Assembly (NCBI GenBank): GCA_032433765.1
Contig: JAVIAB010000049.1
Location: 24,610,147 to 24,674,146 of the forward strand
DNA from: Megaustenia siamemsis
Taxonomy: Eukaryota; Mollusca; Gastropoda; Stylommatophora; Ariophantidae
Direction: 5' to 3'
DNA length: 64,000 nt
In this document: in pieces, positions 21,451 through 33,403 of the stretch
Numbering within the stretch: position 1 is the stretch's first letter
Layout of the letters: the number at the start of each line of letters is the position of its first letter
The notes under the pieces: generated by a model
What the model saw: the letters and a program-made list of their open reading frames with translations, nothing else
What the model was told of the DNA's origin: nothing
The model's database searches: none
Translations under genes and position numbers: made by a program

Positions 21451-23190
21451 ATTGTTTAAAAAGCGTCATTAATGCCTGGGAACAATGTTAACCTCAGATG
21501 GTAGACGTACAACAGAGGTGAGATGGTAGATGTACGATAGAGGTGAGATGGTAGATGTACGACAGAGGTGAGATGGTAGATGTACAACAGAGGTGAGATG
21601 GTAGATGTACAACAGAGGTGAGATGGTAGATGTACGACAGAGGTGAGATGGTAGATGTACGATAGAGGTGAGATGGTAGATGTACGATAGAGGTGAGATG
21701 GTAGATGTACGATAGAGGTGAGATGGTAGATGTACGATAGAGGTGAGATGGTAGATGTACGATAGAGGTGAGATGGTAGATGTACGACAGAGGTGAGATG
21801 GTAGATGTACGACAGAGGTGAGATGGTAGATGTACGATAGAGGTGAGATGGTAGATGTACGATAGAGGTGAGATGGTAGATGTACGATAGAGGTGAGATG
21901 GTAGATGTACGATAGAGGTGAGATGGTAGATGTACGATAGAGGTGAGATGGTAGATGTACGACAGAGGTGAGATGGTAGATGTACGACAGAGGTGAGATG
22001 GTAGATGTACGACAGAGGTGAGATGGTAGATGTACGATAGAGGTGAGATGGTAGATGCACAACAGAGGTGAGATGGTAGATGTACGATAGAGGTGAGATG
22101 GTAGATGCACAACAGAGGTGAGATGGTAGATGTACGATAGAGGTGAGATGGTAGATGTACGATAGAGGTGAGATGGTAGATGTACGATAGAGGTGAGATG
22201 GTAGATGTACGATAGAGGTGAGATGGTAGATGTACGATAGAGGTGAGATGGTAGATGTACGACAGAGGTGAGATGGTAGATGTACGACAGAGGTGAGATG
22301 GTAGATGCACAACAGAGGTGAGATGGTAGATGTACAACAGAGGTGAGATGGTAGATGTACGACAGAGGTGAGATGGTAGATGCACAACAGAGGTGAGATG
22401 GTAGATGAACAACAGAGGTGAGATGGTAGATGTACAACAGAGGTGAGATGGTAGATGTACGACAGAGGTGAGATGGTAGATGCACAACAGAGGTGAGATG
22501 GTAGATGCACAACAGAGGTGAGATGGTAGATGCACAACAGAGGTGAGATGGTAGATGTACGATAGAGGTGAGATGGTAGACGTACAACAGAGGTGAGATG
22601 GTAGATGTACGATAGAGGTGAGATGGTAGATGCACAACAGAGGTGAGATGGTAGATGTACAACAGAGGTGTGATGGTAGATGTACAACAGAGGTGAGATG
22701 CAGAATAGCTCAGATAAAAGCAGCTTTCCAAAAAATTAGGAAGATACTGTGCAATCCATTTTTGACAATAGAAACAAGAAAAGGAGTTCTTAAATGTTAT
22801 GTAGAACCAGTCTTAACATATAGATGTGAATCATGGACAATATGACAACAGACAAGAATGTTACTTGATACTGTATAAAATTTGGTTTTACAGAAGAATG
22901 TTAAGGATACCAAAGACAGCTAACAATAGTAATGAAAACGTTCTGAAAGAGGCATAAGAAAAGATAGTTAATTTCCAATATTAGGAAGAAATAATCATCA
23001 TTTTTTTGGCCATGTAATGAGAAGGAAACCGCTGGAATATATTGTAACAACTGGGAAAATTGAGAAAGAGAAAAGATACTAGACAGCTTAAGAGAATGGC
23101 TTGGCAGAAGGCCAACAACAGAAATGATAAATAACTGTCGAGATCGAAAGTTGTGGAGAGACATGATCAGCTACTCCAAAAGCTTGATGG
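21451..23190 (+). mobile_element. LINE family A, 3' portion, with an internal minisatellite
   Basis: The left piece encodes LGTMLTSDGRRTTEV; the right piece resumes RCRIAQIKAAFQKIRKIL, KGVLKCYVEPVLTYRCESWTI and a decayed C-terminus ending near 23170. Between them lies about 1.2 kb of 25-bp tandem repeat made from the TSDGRCTTEVR codons. The copy is dead. Confidence 0.88.
21486..22695 (+). repeat. 25-bp minisatellite born inside a LINE ORF
   Basis: About 48 copies of a 25-bp unit (GTGAGATGGTAGATGTACGA, TAGAG). The LINE codons for SDGRCTTEVR are the source unit. Because 25 is not a multiple of three and the unit lacks antisense stops, all three minus-strand frames stay open for about 400 codons. 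These are not proteins. Confidence 0.95.
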
Positions 23191-23351
23191 TGAAGATGAT
23201 GATCATTTCATCATCATTAACGTGTATGGTATTGACAATTTCATTTCATATTTACATATAGTTGACTACATCATCTGCAAAATGTTCCATCAAATACAAA
23301 GTGATTGGAGAACCTAGTTACTATCATGTGCACAGAATGATTGACTCGCAT

Positions 23352-24166
23352 TGAGTTATTGAGTTATTTGCGGGTCATCATCATTGCACCCCGAACATGT
23401 CCATAGATGCTCAGATCCCCTCCTCAGCAATTCCCTCAGTGTCCAGCGACGGACGACTCCAGTTCTATGTTGGATGATAAGTCTTCTTACACGGCCACCA
23501 AGTTTCTCATTTCTGGTTGTGCCCATCTTAACTCCCATCTCTTTCATCCGAAGGAGTGACGTGGATCTGTGTTTGTCGAAGTCCTGTGTTCTTCCCACAT
23601 CTCGGAGGGCGTTGATGATGTCCGCCCGATCCATTGGATGACCGTCTTCAACGACAGCGCAGGTAGCCAACCTGTCCGCTCTTTCATTTCCCCGTACTTT
23701 TGCGACATAGACAAAGGTGATCTTATGTATTCTTAGAACTTCTACAACGACTCTAACAATTCCTTGCGTACATAGCCCGCCTCCACTTTTTTTATCATGC
23801 TCATCGAATCACTCAGTATACATGCGTGGGTGTAGTCTTGTGACTCTAACCATTTGAATGCCCTGGTCACTGCCATCACCTCCATTGTCATGCTACTCGT
23901 GGTCATGACGTATGCACCACTGTCTTCCTTGACTATTCTGCCTGCCGAGCGTGCTGTAAATGCCCATGCACTTCTTTGGTGTCGTATTACAGATCCGTCT
24001 GTATATATGACTGCATCTTTCTCATCGGTGTTATCGCAGATGAGACCATTGACCTCCGTAGTGACCACGACTGAGTTCTTTTCAGACAGCTGACTTCATG
24101 AGAGAGTCTGGAATCCTACTCTGATTGAGTCTTGATGGCAGAGAGGCAGAGAGAGAGAGAGAGAGA

Positions 24167-24203
<37 letters not shown>

Positions 24204-24711
24204 TCCCTACTTTTCCTGTCGAGTGCGACAATACACGAGAATATCCCCTTGAGTGACGTAGGCACAGGTATCCACTCCTCGCCGACGCTGATATCGGTAA
24301 GCCCACAGACCTGTTTGATGACATCTTCTGCTCGGCCCACCCATGATTTGCCACATTTTAACCTGGTACATTTCCCTGTGTTGAGCTCGTGGTACAATGG
24401 ATGCTCTTTGTCTGCATTAATCTTCAGGTATGCTCGTGCTCTCCAGATCTTGATTCTGTCATCCACGGTTGTAAAGTCAAGAAGATACCTCATTGCTACG
24501 CAGGGAGTGTCCCTCCTACACCCCAAGATAATGCGCGTGGCTTCATTCTGTATTTTCTCCAGCCTGTCAATTTGAGTCTAACTGACAGTAAGAATTGCCA
24601 GGGCATACTCGATTGGTGCAAGGACTAATCCCTGGAACAGAAGAGTAAGTAGCCTCTGCTCGATGTTGGCAGCTGCCATGACCTTCAAGGCTGCTAATCC
24701 CTTGCGGGATA
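23352..24711 (-). mobile_element. LINE family D, second copy, RT connection and RNase H
   Basis: A minus-strand 5'-truncated copy. From the 5' side it reads GLAALKVMAAANIE-like sequence, RIILGCRRDTPCVAMRYLL, WVGRAEDVIKQVCGL, then RNase H parts AVIYTDGSVIRHQRSAW, MTMEVMAVTRAFKWLE and ILSDSMSMIKK. It ends PQITQ in the same AATAACTC tail as copy 1. Frameshifts and a (GA)n-tailed retroposon interrupt it. Confidence 0.88.
24085..24197 (+). mobile_element. (GA)n-tailed retroposon, strongly 5'-truncated, inside LINE D
   Basis: About 55 bp of 3' end (CAGCTGACTTCATGAGAGAG, TACTCTGATTGAGTC) plus a (GA)n run, inserted where LINE D copy 1 is continuous. Short GAGTTCT flanks on both sides fit a target-site duplication. 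Confidence 0.8.
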
Positions 24712-24769
24712 CATGCATCGCATATTGGCAAGTTTGCGCGAACTCCTTTCAGTCTTATATGTGTGCATC

Positions 24770-24845
24770 TGTGCTCGTGCACGTGCGTGAGTGTGTATGC
24801 ATGTATGTATATATGTATGTATATGTGCGTGTGTGTGTGTGTAGA
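24770..24845. repeat. TG-rich microsatellite
   Basis: Irregular GTGTGCATG / TATGTATG followed by a (GT)n run to 24841. Confidence 0.85.
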
Positions 24846-24847
24846 TA

Positions 24848-26069
24848 TGCAAACAATCTGACATTTAATTTGTCATGTATATAATTTGGAATCCATTTTG
24901 TCATTATGACTAATTGACATCTAATTTGTCATGTATATAATTTGGAATCCATTTTGTCATTATGACTAATTGACATTTAATTTGTCATGTATATAATTTG
25001 GAATCCATTTTGTCATTATGACTAATTGACATTTAATTTGTCATGTATATAATTTGGAATCCATTTTGTCATTATGACTAATTGACATCTAATTTGTCAT
25101 CTATATAATTTGGAATCCATTTTGTCATTATGACTAATTGACATTTAATTAGTCATGTATATCATTTTGAATCCATTTTGTCATTATGACTAATTTACAT
25201 TTAATTTGTCATCTATATAATTTGGAATCCATTTTGTCATATTGTCATGTATATAATTTGGAATCCATTTTGTCATTATGACTAATTGACATTTAATTTG
25301 TCATGTATATAATTTGGAATCCATTTTGTCATTATGACTAATTGACATTTAATTTGTCATGTATATAATTTGGAACCCATTTTGTAATTATGACTAATTG
25401 ACATTTAATTTGTCATGTATATAATTTGGAATCCATTTTGTCATTATGACTAATTGACATTTAATTTGTCATGTATATAATTTAGAATCCATTTTGTCAT
25501 TATGACTAATTGACATCTAATTTGTCATGTATATAATTTGGAATCCATTTTGTCATTATGACTAATTGACATCTAATTTGTCATCTATATAATTTGGAAT
25601 CCATTTTGTCATTATGACTAAATGACATTTAATTTGTCATCACCACTAGTGACTCGGGCAGATGGTGCTCGTAAACCTGGGAGGGCCGATCATCTAAGGG
25701 CAGATGGTGCTCGTAAACCTGGGAGGGCAGACCATCTAAGGGCAGATGGTGCTCGTAAACCTGGGAGGGCCGACCATCTAAGGGCAGAATCTCCCTACAG
25801 AAAAGATCATCTGCTGCCTTGCAGGAAAATTGGGGACAATCAAAGGCTAAGGAAAGCAAACCAGAATAAAATGCTGTCTAAAATATGATGCACTGGGCCA
25901 CTGGCGCAGAACACAGTGCAACGTTTTAACAGGTGTTCAATCGGAGTGGATCTGGCTGACTCTAATTGTGATGTTCTGTCTGTGGAGGCTATCAACACAC
26001 TTAACCTGACAGCTGACTTCATGTGAGAGTCTGGAATTCTACTCAATCAGAGTAGATTGAGTCCTGATC

Positions 26070-26125
<56 letters not shown>

Positions 26126-26215
26126 CATGTATATAATTTGGAATACATTTTGTCATTATGACTAATTGACATTTAATTTGTCATGTATATAATTTCTCAT
26201 CTATTTTGTCATAAT
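24848..26215. repeat. 56-bp minisatellite, interrupted by a retroposon
   Basis: About 16 copies of a 56-bp AT-rich unit (ATGACTAATTGACATTTAAT, TTGTCATGTATATAATTTGG, AATCCATTTTGTCATT). One unit is internally deleted near 25240. A (GA)n-tailed retroposon splits the array at 25641-26120, after which two more units occur. Confidence 0.95.
25641..26120 (+). mobile_element. (GA)n-tailed retroposon, long copy with internal triplication
   Basis: It begins ACTAGTGACTCGGGCAGATG. A segment of about 42 bp (GGCAGATGGTGCTCGTAAAC, CTGGGAGGGCCGACCATCTAAG) is present three times, against once at 33048. Then come CACTGGCGCAGAACACAGTG, the family 3' end and (GA)n. ATTTGTCAT flanks both sides (target-site duplication in the host minisatellite). 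No A/B boxes or RT were recognised, so the class is unknown. Confidence 0.85.
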
Positions 26216-26279
26216 CATGAATGGACGTTTAATTTTCCATCTATGCTGTCAACTCATTCATCTTTTATCAAATGTGCAG

Positions 26280-27015
26280 TTGAAAGGATGTCATGTATAG
26301 ATTGTCATGTATGGATTGTCATGTATAGATTGTCATGTACAGATTGTCATGTATATGCTGTCATGTATAGGCTTTATGTATAGGTTGTCATGTATTGGCT
26401 GCCATGTATAGGCTGTCCTTTATAGACTGTCTTGTTTAGACTGTCATGTTTAGACTGTCATGTATAGACTGTCATTTACTAATTGGTGTGTAAAGACTGA
26501 CATTTACAGACTGCCATGTATCGGCTGTCATTTACAGACTGCCATGTATAGACTGTCATGTAAAGACTGTCATTATAGGATGTCATGTATAAGCTGTCAT
26601 GTATAAACTGTCATGTATAGCCTGTCATGTATAGGCTGTCATTTACAGACTGTCATGTATAGACTGTCATGTATAGACTGTCATGTATAGGCTGTCATTT
26701 ACAGACTGTCATGTATAGACTGTCATTTACAGACTGTCATGTATAGACTGTCATTTACAGACTTTCATGTATAGACTGTCATTTATAGACTGCCATGTAT
26801 AGACTGTCATGTATAGATTATCATATATAGACTGTCACGTACAGACTGTCATTTGCATCCTGTTATGTATAGACTGTCATGTCTACACTGTCATATATAG
26901 ACTGTTATGTATAGCTATCATGTCTAGACTGTCATGTATAGACTGTCATGTATAGACTGTAATTTATAGGCTGTCATGTATAGACTGTCATGTATAGACT
27001 GTCATATATAGATTG
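26280..27015. repeat. 14-bp minisatellite
   Basis: About 50 diverged copies of AGACTGTCATGTAT with ATTTAC and GGCTG variants. The left end grades out of single-copy AT-rich sequence. Confidence 0.93.
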
Positions 27016-28465
27016 TCATACAGACAATATGTGGCATAGCACCTTATTTAAGAGACTTACCATACAGACAATATGTGACATAGCACCTTATTTAAGAGAC
27101 TTATGATACAGACAATATGTGACATAGCACTTTATTTAAGAGACTTATGATACCGACAATATGTGGCGTAGCACCTTATTTAAGAGACTAGGCATACAGA
27201 CAATATGTGACATAGCACCTTATTTAAGAGACTTATGATACAGACAATATGTGGCATATCACCTTATTTAAGAGACTTATGATACAGACAATATGTGACA
27301 TAGCACCTTATTTAAGAGACTTATGATACAGACAATATGTGGCATAGCACCTTATTTAAGAGACTTGGCATACAGACAAATAGTGACATAGCACCTTATT
27401 TAAGAGACTTATGATACAGACAATATGTGACATAGCACCTTATTTAAGAGATTTATGATACAGACAATATGTGACATAGCACCTTATTTAAGAGATTTAT
27501 GATACAGACAATATGTGACATAGCACTTTATTTTAAGAGATTTATGATACAGACAATATGTGGCATATCACCTTATTTAAGAATCTTATGATACAGACAA
27601 TATGTGGCATAGCACCTTATTTAAGAGACTTATGATACAGACAATATGTGGCATAGCACCTTATTTCAGAGATTTATGGTACAGACAATATGTGACATAG
27701 CACCTTATTTAAGAGACTTATGATACAGACAATATGTGGCATATCACCTTATTTAAGAGACTTATGATACAGACAATATGTGACATAGCACCTTATTTAA
27801 GAGACTTATGATACAGACAATATGTGGCATAGCACATTATTTAAGAGACTTATGATACAGACAATATGTGGCATAGCACCTTATTTAAGAGATTTATGAT
27901 ACAGACAATATGTGACATAGCACTTTATTTAAGAGACTTGGCATACAGACACTATGTGGCATATCACCTTATTTAAGAGACTTATGATACAGACAATATG
28001 TGGCATAGCACCTTATTTAAGAGACTTATGATACAGACAATATGTGACATAGCACCTTATTTAAGAGACTTATGATACAGACAATATGTGGCATGGTACC
28101 TTATTTAAGAGACTTATGATACAAACAATATGTGGCATAGCACCTTATTTAAGAGACTTGGCATACAGACAATATATGGCATAGCACATTATTTAAGAGG
28201 CGTGTCATACAGACAATATATGGTATAGCACTTTATTTAAGAGGCGTGTCATACAGACAATATATGATATAGCACCTTATTTAAGAGGCGTGTCATACAG
28301 ACAATATGTGGCATAGCACCTTATTTAAGAGACTTGTCATACAGACAATATATGACATAGCACATTATTTAAGAGACTTATCATACAGACACTATATGAC
28401 ATAGCACCTTATGTAAGAGATTTATCATACAGACAATATATGACATAGCACCTCATATAAGAGAC
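27016..28465. repeat. 44-bp minisatellite
   Basis: About 33 copies of a 44-bp unit (ATACAGACAATATGTGACAT, AGCACCTTATTTAAGAGACT, TATG). GTGACAT and GTGGCAT units are mixed. Units at the right end carry GGCGTGTC, a local variant family. Confidence 0.95.
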
Positions 28466-29035
28466 TTGTTGTACAACACTGCCGACGTGTGCGGCACTAA
28501 CTACCACAGATATGAAATTGCCAGTCAAGACGTCGTTGAGAATATCAAAAGTACCTGTATGATGAAATATGATGTTAACATACTAGAGAATTGACGGATG
28601 GAAACGAATGAAATTCAAAAGAAAGAATCAAACTTAAATTTAGATTGAAGAAAAACCTATGAGTAGTTAACAATTTTCTGTCAGTCTAAATGTTCTGTAG
28701 ACAGAATCCGATTACTGGACCGTGGTACGGTCATCAACATCTTAGTTGAAGAGGGACCAGATGAGAGAACAACCGGGGAGGGGGGGGGGGGGGGGGGGGG
28801 GAGAGAGAGAGAGCTTGTGTTGTATGTTGTTGGAGTGTGCGTAGAGGGTGGGGGTGTTAACGTATATATGGCGCAATGTTCCGCATGGCAGATAAAATAG
28901 TTGAATATTAAATAGTAGGTTGCTGTGTGTCAAATTTGATGTTCGCATTTTCTCTAAGGCTAATGCGCAGATGCGCTGTTATTGCGACTCCGTTTAATGG
29001 GTTTTTTTTAAAAATCCTAGATTGCTGATTCTCAC
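28466..29035. other. Non-genic segment with poly-G tract
   Basis: No gene recognised. A G homopolymer of about 21 bases at 28781-28801 is followed by a short (GA)n run. Long G tracts like this are error-prone in sequencing. Confidence 0.6.
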
Positions 29036-29039
29036 TTGT

Positions 29040-32000
29040 ATAAACCATAGGGATAGATGGGAAACATGCACGATAATGATAGTGATAGCTTGGAAACATG
29101 CACAATAATGATAGTGATAGCTTGGAAACATGCACAATAATGATGGGGATAGATGGGAAACATGCACGATAATGATGGGGATAGATGGGAAACATGCACG
29201 ATAATGATAGGGATAGATGGGAAACATGCACATTAATGATGGGGATAGCTTGGAAACATGCACAATAATGATAGGAATAGCTGGGAAACATGCACAATAA
29301 TGATAGGGATAGATGGGAAACATGCACAATAATGATAGGAATAGATGGGAAACATGCACAATAATGATAGGGATAGATGGGAAACATGCACAATAATGAT
29401 AGGAATAGATGGGAAACATGCACAATAATGATAGGGATAGCTGGGAAACATGCACAATAATGATAGGGATAGATGGGAAACATGCACAATAATGATAGGA
29501 ATAGATGGGAAACATGCACAATAATGATAGGGATAGAAGGGAAACATGCACGATAATGATAGGAATAGATGGGAAACATGCACAATAATGATAGGGATAG
29601 AAGGGAAACATGCACGATAATGATAGGAATAGAAGGGAAACATGCACGATAATGATAGGGATAGATGGGAAACATGCACAATAATGATAGGGATAGAAGG
29701 GAAACATGCACGATAATGATAGGAATAGAAGGAAACATGCACGATAATGATAGGGATAGATGGGAAACATGCACAATAATGATACAGATAGATGGGAAAC
29801 ATGCACGATAATGATAGGAATAGATGGGAAACATGCACAATAATGATAGGGATAGAAGGGAAACATGCACGATAATGATAGGAATAGATGGGAAACATAC
29901 ACGATAATGATAGGATAGATGGGAAACATGCACAATAATGATAGGGATAGAAGGGAAACATGCACAATAATGATAGGGATAGCTGGGAAACATGCACGAT
30001 AATGATAGGGATAGATGGGAAACATGCACGATAATGATAGGAATAGCTGGGAAACATGCACGATAATGATAGGGATAGATGGGAAACATGCACAATAATG
30101 ATAGTGATAGATGGGAAACATACAGGATAATGATAGGAATAGCTGGGAAACATGCACGATAATGATAGGGATAGATGGGAAACATGCACAATAATGATAG
30201 GGATAGATGGGAAACATGCACGATAATGATAGGGATAGATGGGAAACATGCACAATAATGATAGGGATAGATGGGAAACATACAGGATAATGATAGGAAT
30301 AGAAGGGAAACATGCACGATAATGATAGGGATAGATGGGAAACATACAGGATAATGATAGGGATAGAAGGGAAACATGCACAATAATGATAGGGATAGAA
30401 TGGAAACATGCACGATAATGATAGGGATAGAGGGAAACATGCACGATAATGATAGGAATAGATGGGAAACATGCACAATAATGATAGGGATAGAAGGGAA
30501 ATATGCACGATAATGATAGGGATAGAAGGGAAACGTGCACGATAATGATAGGGATAGATGGGAAACATACACGATAATGATAGGGATAGATGGGAAACAT
30601 GCATGATAATGATAGAGATAGATGGGAAACATGCACGATAATGATAGGAATAGATGGGAAACATACACAATAATGATACAGATAGATGGGAAACATGCAC
30701 GATAATGATAGGGATAGAAGGGAAACATACACGATAGTGATAGGGATAGAAGGGAAACATGCACGATAATGATAGGAATAGAAGGGAAACATACACGATA
30801 ATGACAGGGATAGCTGGGAAACATGCACGATAATGATAGGGATAGAAGGAAAACAAACACGATAATGATAGGAATAGCTGGGAAACATGCACAATAATGA
30901 TAGGGATAGATGGGAAACATGCACAATAATGATAGGAATAGATGGGAAACATGCACAATAATGATAGGGATAGAAGGGAAACATGCACGATAATGATAGG
31001 AATAGCTGGGAAACATGCACGATAATGATAGGGATAGATGGGAAACATGCACAATAATGATAGGGATAGAAGGGAAACATGCACGATAATGATAGGAATA
31101 GAAGGGAAACATGCACGATAATGATAGGAATAGATGGGAAACATGCACAATAATGATAGGGATAGAAGGAAACATGCACGATAATGATAGGAATAGATGG
31201 GAAACATGCACAATAATGATAGGGATAGATGGGAAACATGCACGATAATGATAGGAATACATGGGAAACATACACGATAATGATAGGAATAGCTGGGAAA
31301 CATGCACGATAATGATAGGGATAGATGGGAAACATGCACAATAATGATAGGAATAGCTGGGAAACATGCACGATAATGATAGGGATAGATGGGAAACATG
31401 CACAATAATGATAGTGATAGATGGGAAACATACAGGATAATGATAGGAATAGCTGGGAAACATGCACGATAATGATAGGGATAGATGGGAAACATGCACA
31501 ATATGATAGGGATAGATGGGAAACATGCACGATAATGATAGGGATAGATGGGAAACATGCACAATAATGATAGGGATAGATGGGAAACATACAGGATAAT
31601 GATAGGAATAGAAGGGAAACATGCACGATAATGATAGGGATAGATGGGAAACATACAGGATAATGATAGGGATAGAAGGGAAACATGCACAATAATGATA
31701 GGGATAGAATGGAAACATGCACGATAATGATAGGGATAGAGGGAAACATGCACGATAATGATAGGAATAGATGGGAAACATGCACAATAATGATAGGGAT
31801 AGAAGGGAAATATGCATGATAATGATAGGAATAGAAGGGAAACGTGCACGATAATGATAGGGATAGATGGGAAACATACACGATAATGATAGGGATAGAT
31901 GGGAAACATGCATGATAATGATAGAGATAGATGGGAAACATGCACGATAATGATAGGAATAGATGGGAAACATACACAATAATGATACAGATAGATGGGA

Positions 32001-32085
32001 AACATGCACGATAATGATAGGGATAGAAGGGAAACATACACGATAAAAATAGCGATAACTTGGAAACAAACACGATAATGATAGT
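29040..32085. repeat. 32-bp minisatellite with about 1310-bp higher-order duplication
   Basis: About 95 copies of a 32-bp unit (GATAGATGGGAAACATGCAC, AATAATGATAGG). The variant ATAGTGATAG occurs at 30101 and 31411, and the series around TAATGATACA recurs at 30671 and 31980, so about 720 bp of array was copied roughly 1310 bp away. The unit has no antisense stop in any phase, which gives minus-strand open frames of about 950 to 1050 codons in all three frames. These are artefacts. Confidence 0.96.
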
Positions 32086-32089
32086 TAGA

Positions 32090-32261
32090 ACACCGTTTCA
32101 GATTTCCTTTCTTTTAAATAGGGATGTACACTAGCTTTTGACCAGTGTGCATGTTTGCCGATCTTCACACACAGTGCATCGTAAATACGAACACTTGCCT
32201 TCCCTCCAGGATGGATGAATTCAGTTGAAATATCACCACTTTCTGGTCATTTCCCTCTCTT

Positions 32262-32301
<40 letters not shown>

Positions 32302-32830
32302 AGATTTCCGTCTACAAGATGGCGGATCTAGTCCACGTCCTCTCGATCGATGCAGAAGATGCACACATGATCTGATTAATTTTGGATCTTCTTTGTACTT
32401 TTCTGCGTTAAAGTCAAAATGATGATATGCTTGATACATCTGTGTCGCTAAAGCGAGGTCGTAGGCCGACAATAGTCCGTTTTTGACGAATCAAGTGTTG
32501 TGAGTGAGACCTTTCACCGTCTAGACTTGATCTGTGCTTTCCGTCAAATTGGTGCTGTTAGAGTTCATGACTGTTGTTGAAATTCTTTAACGCAAGTTAT
32601 TTCCATGTTACACATTAATGTAAACTACTTCGTCAGCCGCAGATTTGTCTCTTTGGGGAATTTGCTTCGTGTTTTATTCGTCGTAGGCTGCTTGCACTTA
32701 AGTAATCAGACAGAAATCTAAAGGGATCGAGATTATTTGTTCGGCGACATTGGTGTGTGCTACGTCATCGTAATGGTTCCCTAAACCGGTCGTGCGCAAA
32801 TCTTACGGTCTGCTGTTTGATGTGCGACGG
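32090..32830. other. Non-genic segment with poly-T and a CAAGATGGCGG motif
   Basis: A T run at 32267-32297 is followed at 32318 by CAAGATGGCGGATCTA, which matches the YY1-type AAGATGGCGG core around a possible ATG. That frame closes after 17 codons. It may be a decayed 5' end of a gene or element. No other feature is seen. Confidence 0.3.
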
Positions 32831-33035
32831 GGAAAATTTGACGACTGACTATGTGTTTCTATGTTCGGAATTGGAGTCACCAACGATGGCCTAACATCAT
32901 CAAGTGCTACGACAATCATCATTTTTCAAGAGGACGTGACTTACCGATATATGGGGGTAGGTGGCGGGAACAGTTGAAGGCTCTGCATGAAAGGTGTTCC
33001 TTGTTGCAGTTTCCTCATATTACAAGTCGCATGTC
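32831..33035 (+). repeat. Repeat R, copy 3 (partial)
   Basis: This aligns with the reverse complement of about 49050-49240. Shared stretches include ATGGCCTAACATCATCAAGT and GCAGTTTCCTCATATT. In one frame it encodes FGIGVTNDGLTSSSATTIII, paralleling FGIGIIKDGLTSSSAMTIII at 49 kb. Another frame gives LKALHERCSLLQFPHI, paralleling the sulfotransferase tail LKAVPEKCSLLQFPLI. It is truncated where the next retroposon begins. Confidence 0.8.
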
Positions 33036-33047
33036 TGTGTTAGTCAT

Positions 33048-33352
33048 CTCTAGTGACTCGGGCAGATGGTGCTCGTAAACCTGGGAAGGCCGACCATCTA
33101 AGGGCAGAATCCCCCTACAGAAAAGGTCTCTGCTGCCTTGCAGGAAGAGTGGGGACAATCACAGACTAAGGAAAAGCAAACATGAACAAATGCTGGCTGA
33201 AATCGGATGCACAGGACCACTGGCGCAGAACACAGTGCAACGTTTTAACAGGTATTCAATCGGAGTGGATCTAACAGGCTTAAACAGACAGCTGTCTTCG
33301 TGCGAGAGTCTGGAGTCCTACTCTGATTGAGTCCTGATCGCAGACAGACAGA
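33048..33352 (+). mobile_element. (GA)n-family retroposon, copy with one internal unit
   Basis: This matches the 25.6-kb element from CTAGTGACTCGGGCAGATGG through CACTGGCGCAGAACACAGTG to the 3' GATTGAGTCCTGATCGCAGA. Here the tail is a short CAGACAGACAG rather than a long (GA)n, and the internal segment of about 42 bp is single. It sits against repeat R copy 3. Confidence 0.82.
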
Positions 33353-33403
33353 TTTTTTTTATTGCTGAACGAACTTCATCTAGATAAGCTCTGGTTGTTT
33401 TTC

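Noticed and set aside
21456..22731. Three overlapping minus-strand frames of about 400 codons
   Set aside because: Antisense to the 25-bp array that arose inside LINE A. All three phases are open for the same arithmetic reason.
28908..32073. Minus-strand open frames of 946 to 1053 codons with Pro/Tyr/His/Ile/Ser periodic sequence
   Set aside because: They follow the 32-bp minisatellite exactly, occur in all three frames of the same strand, and have a 32-residue period. A stop-free tandem unit explains them fully.
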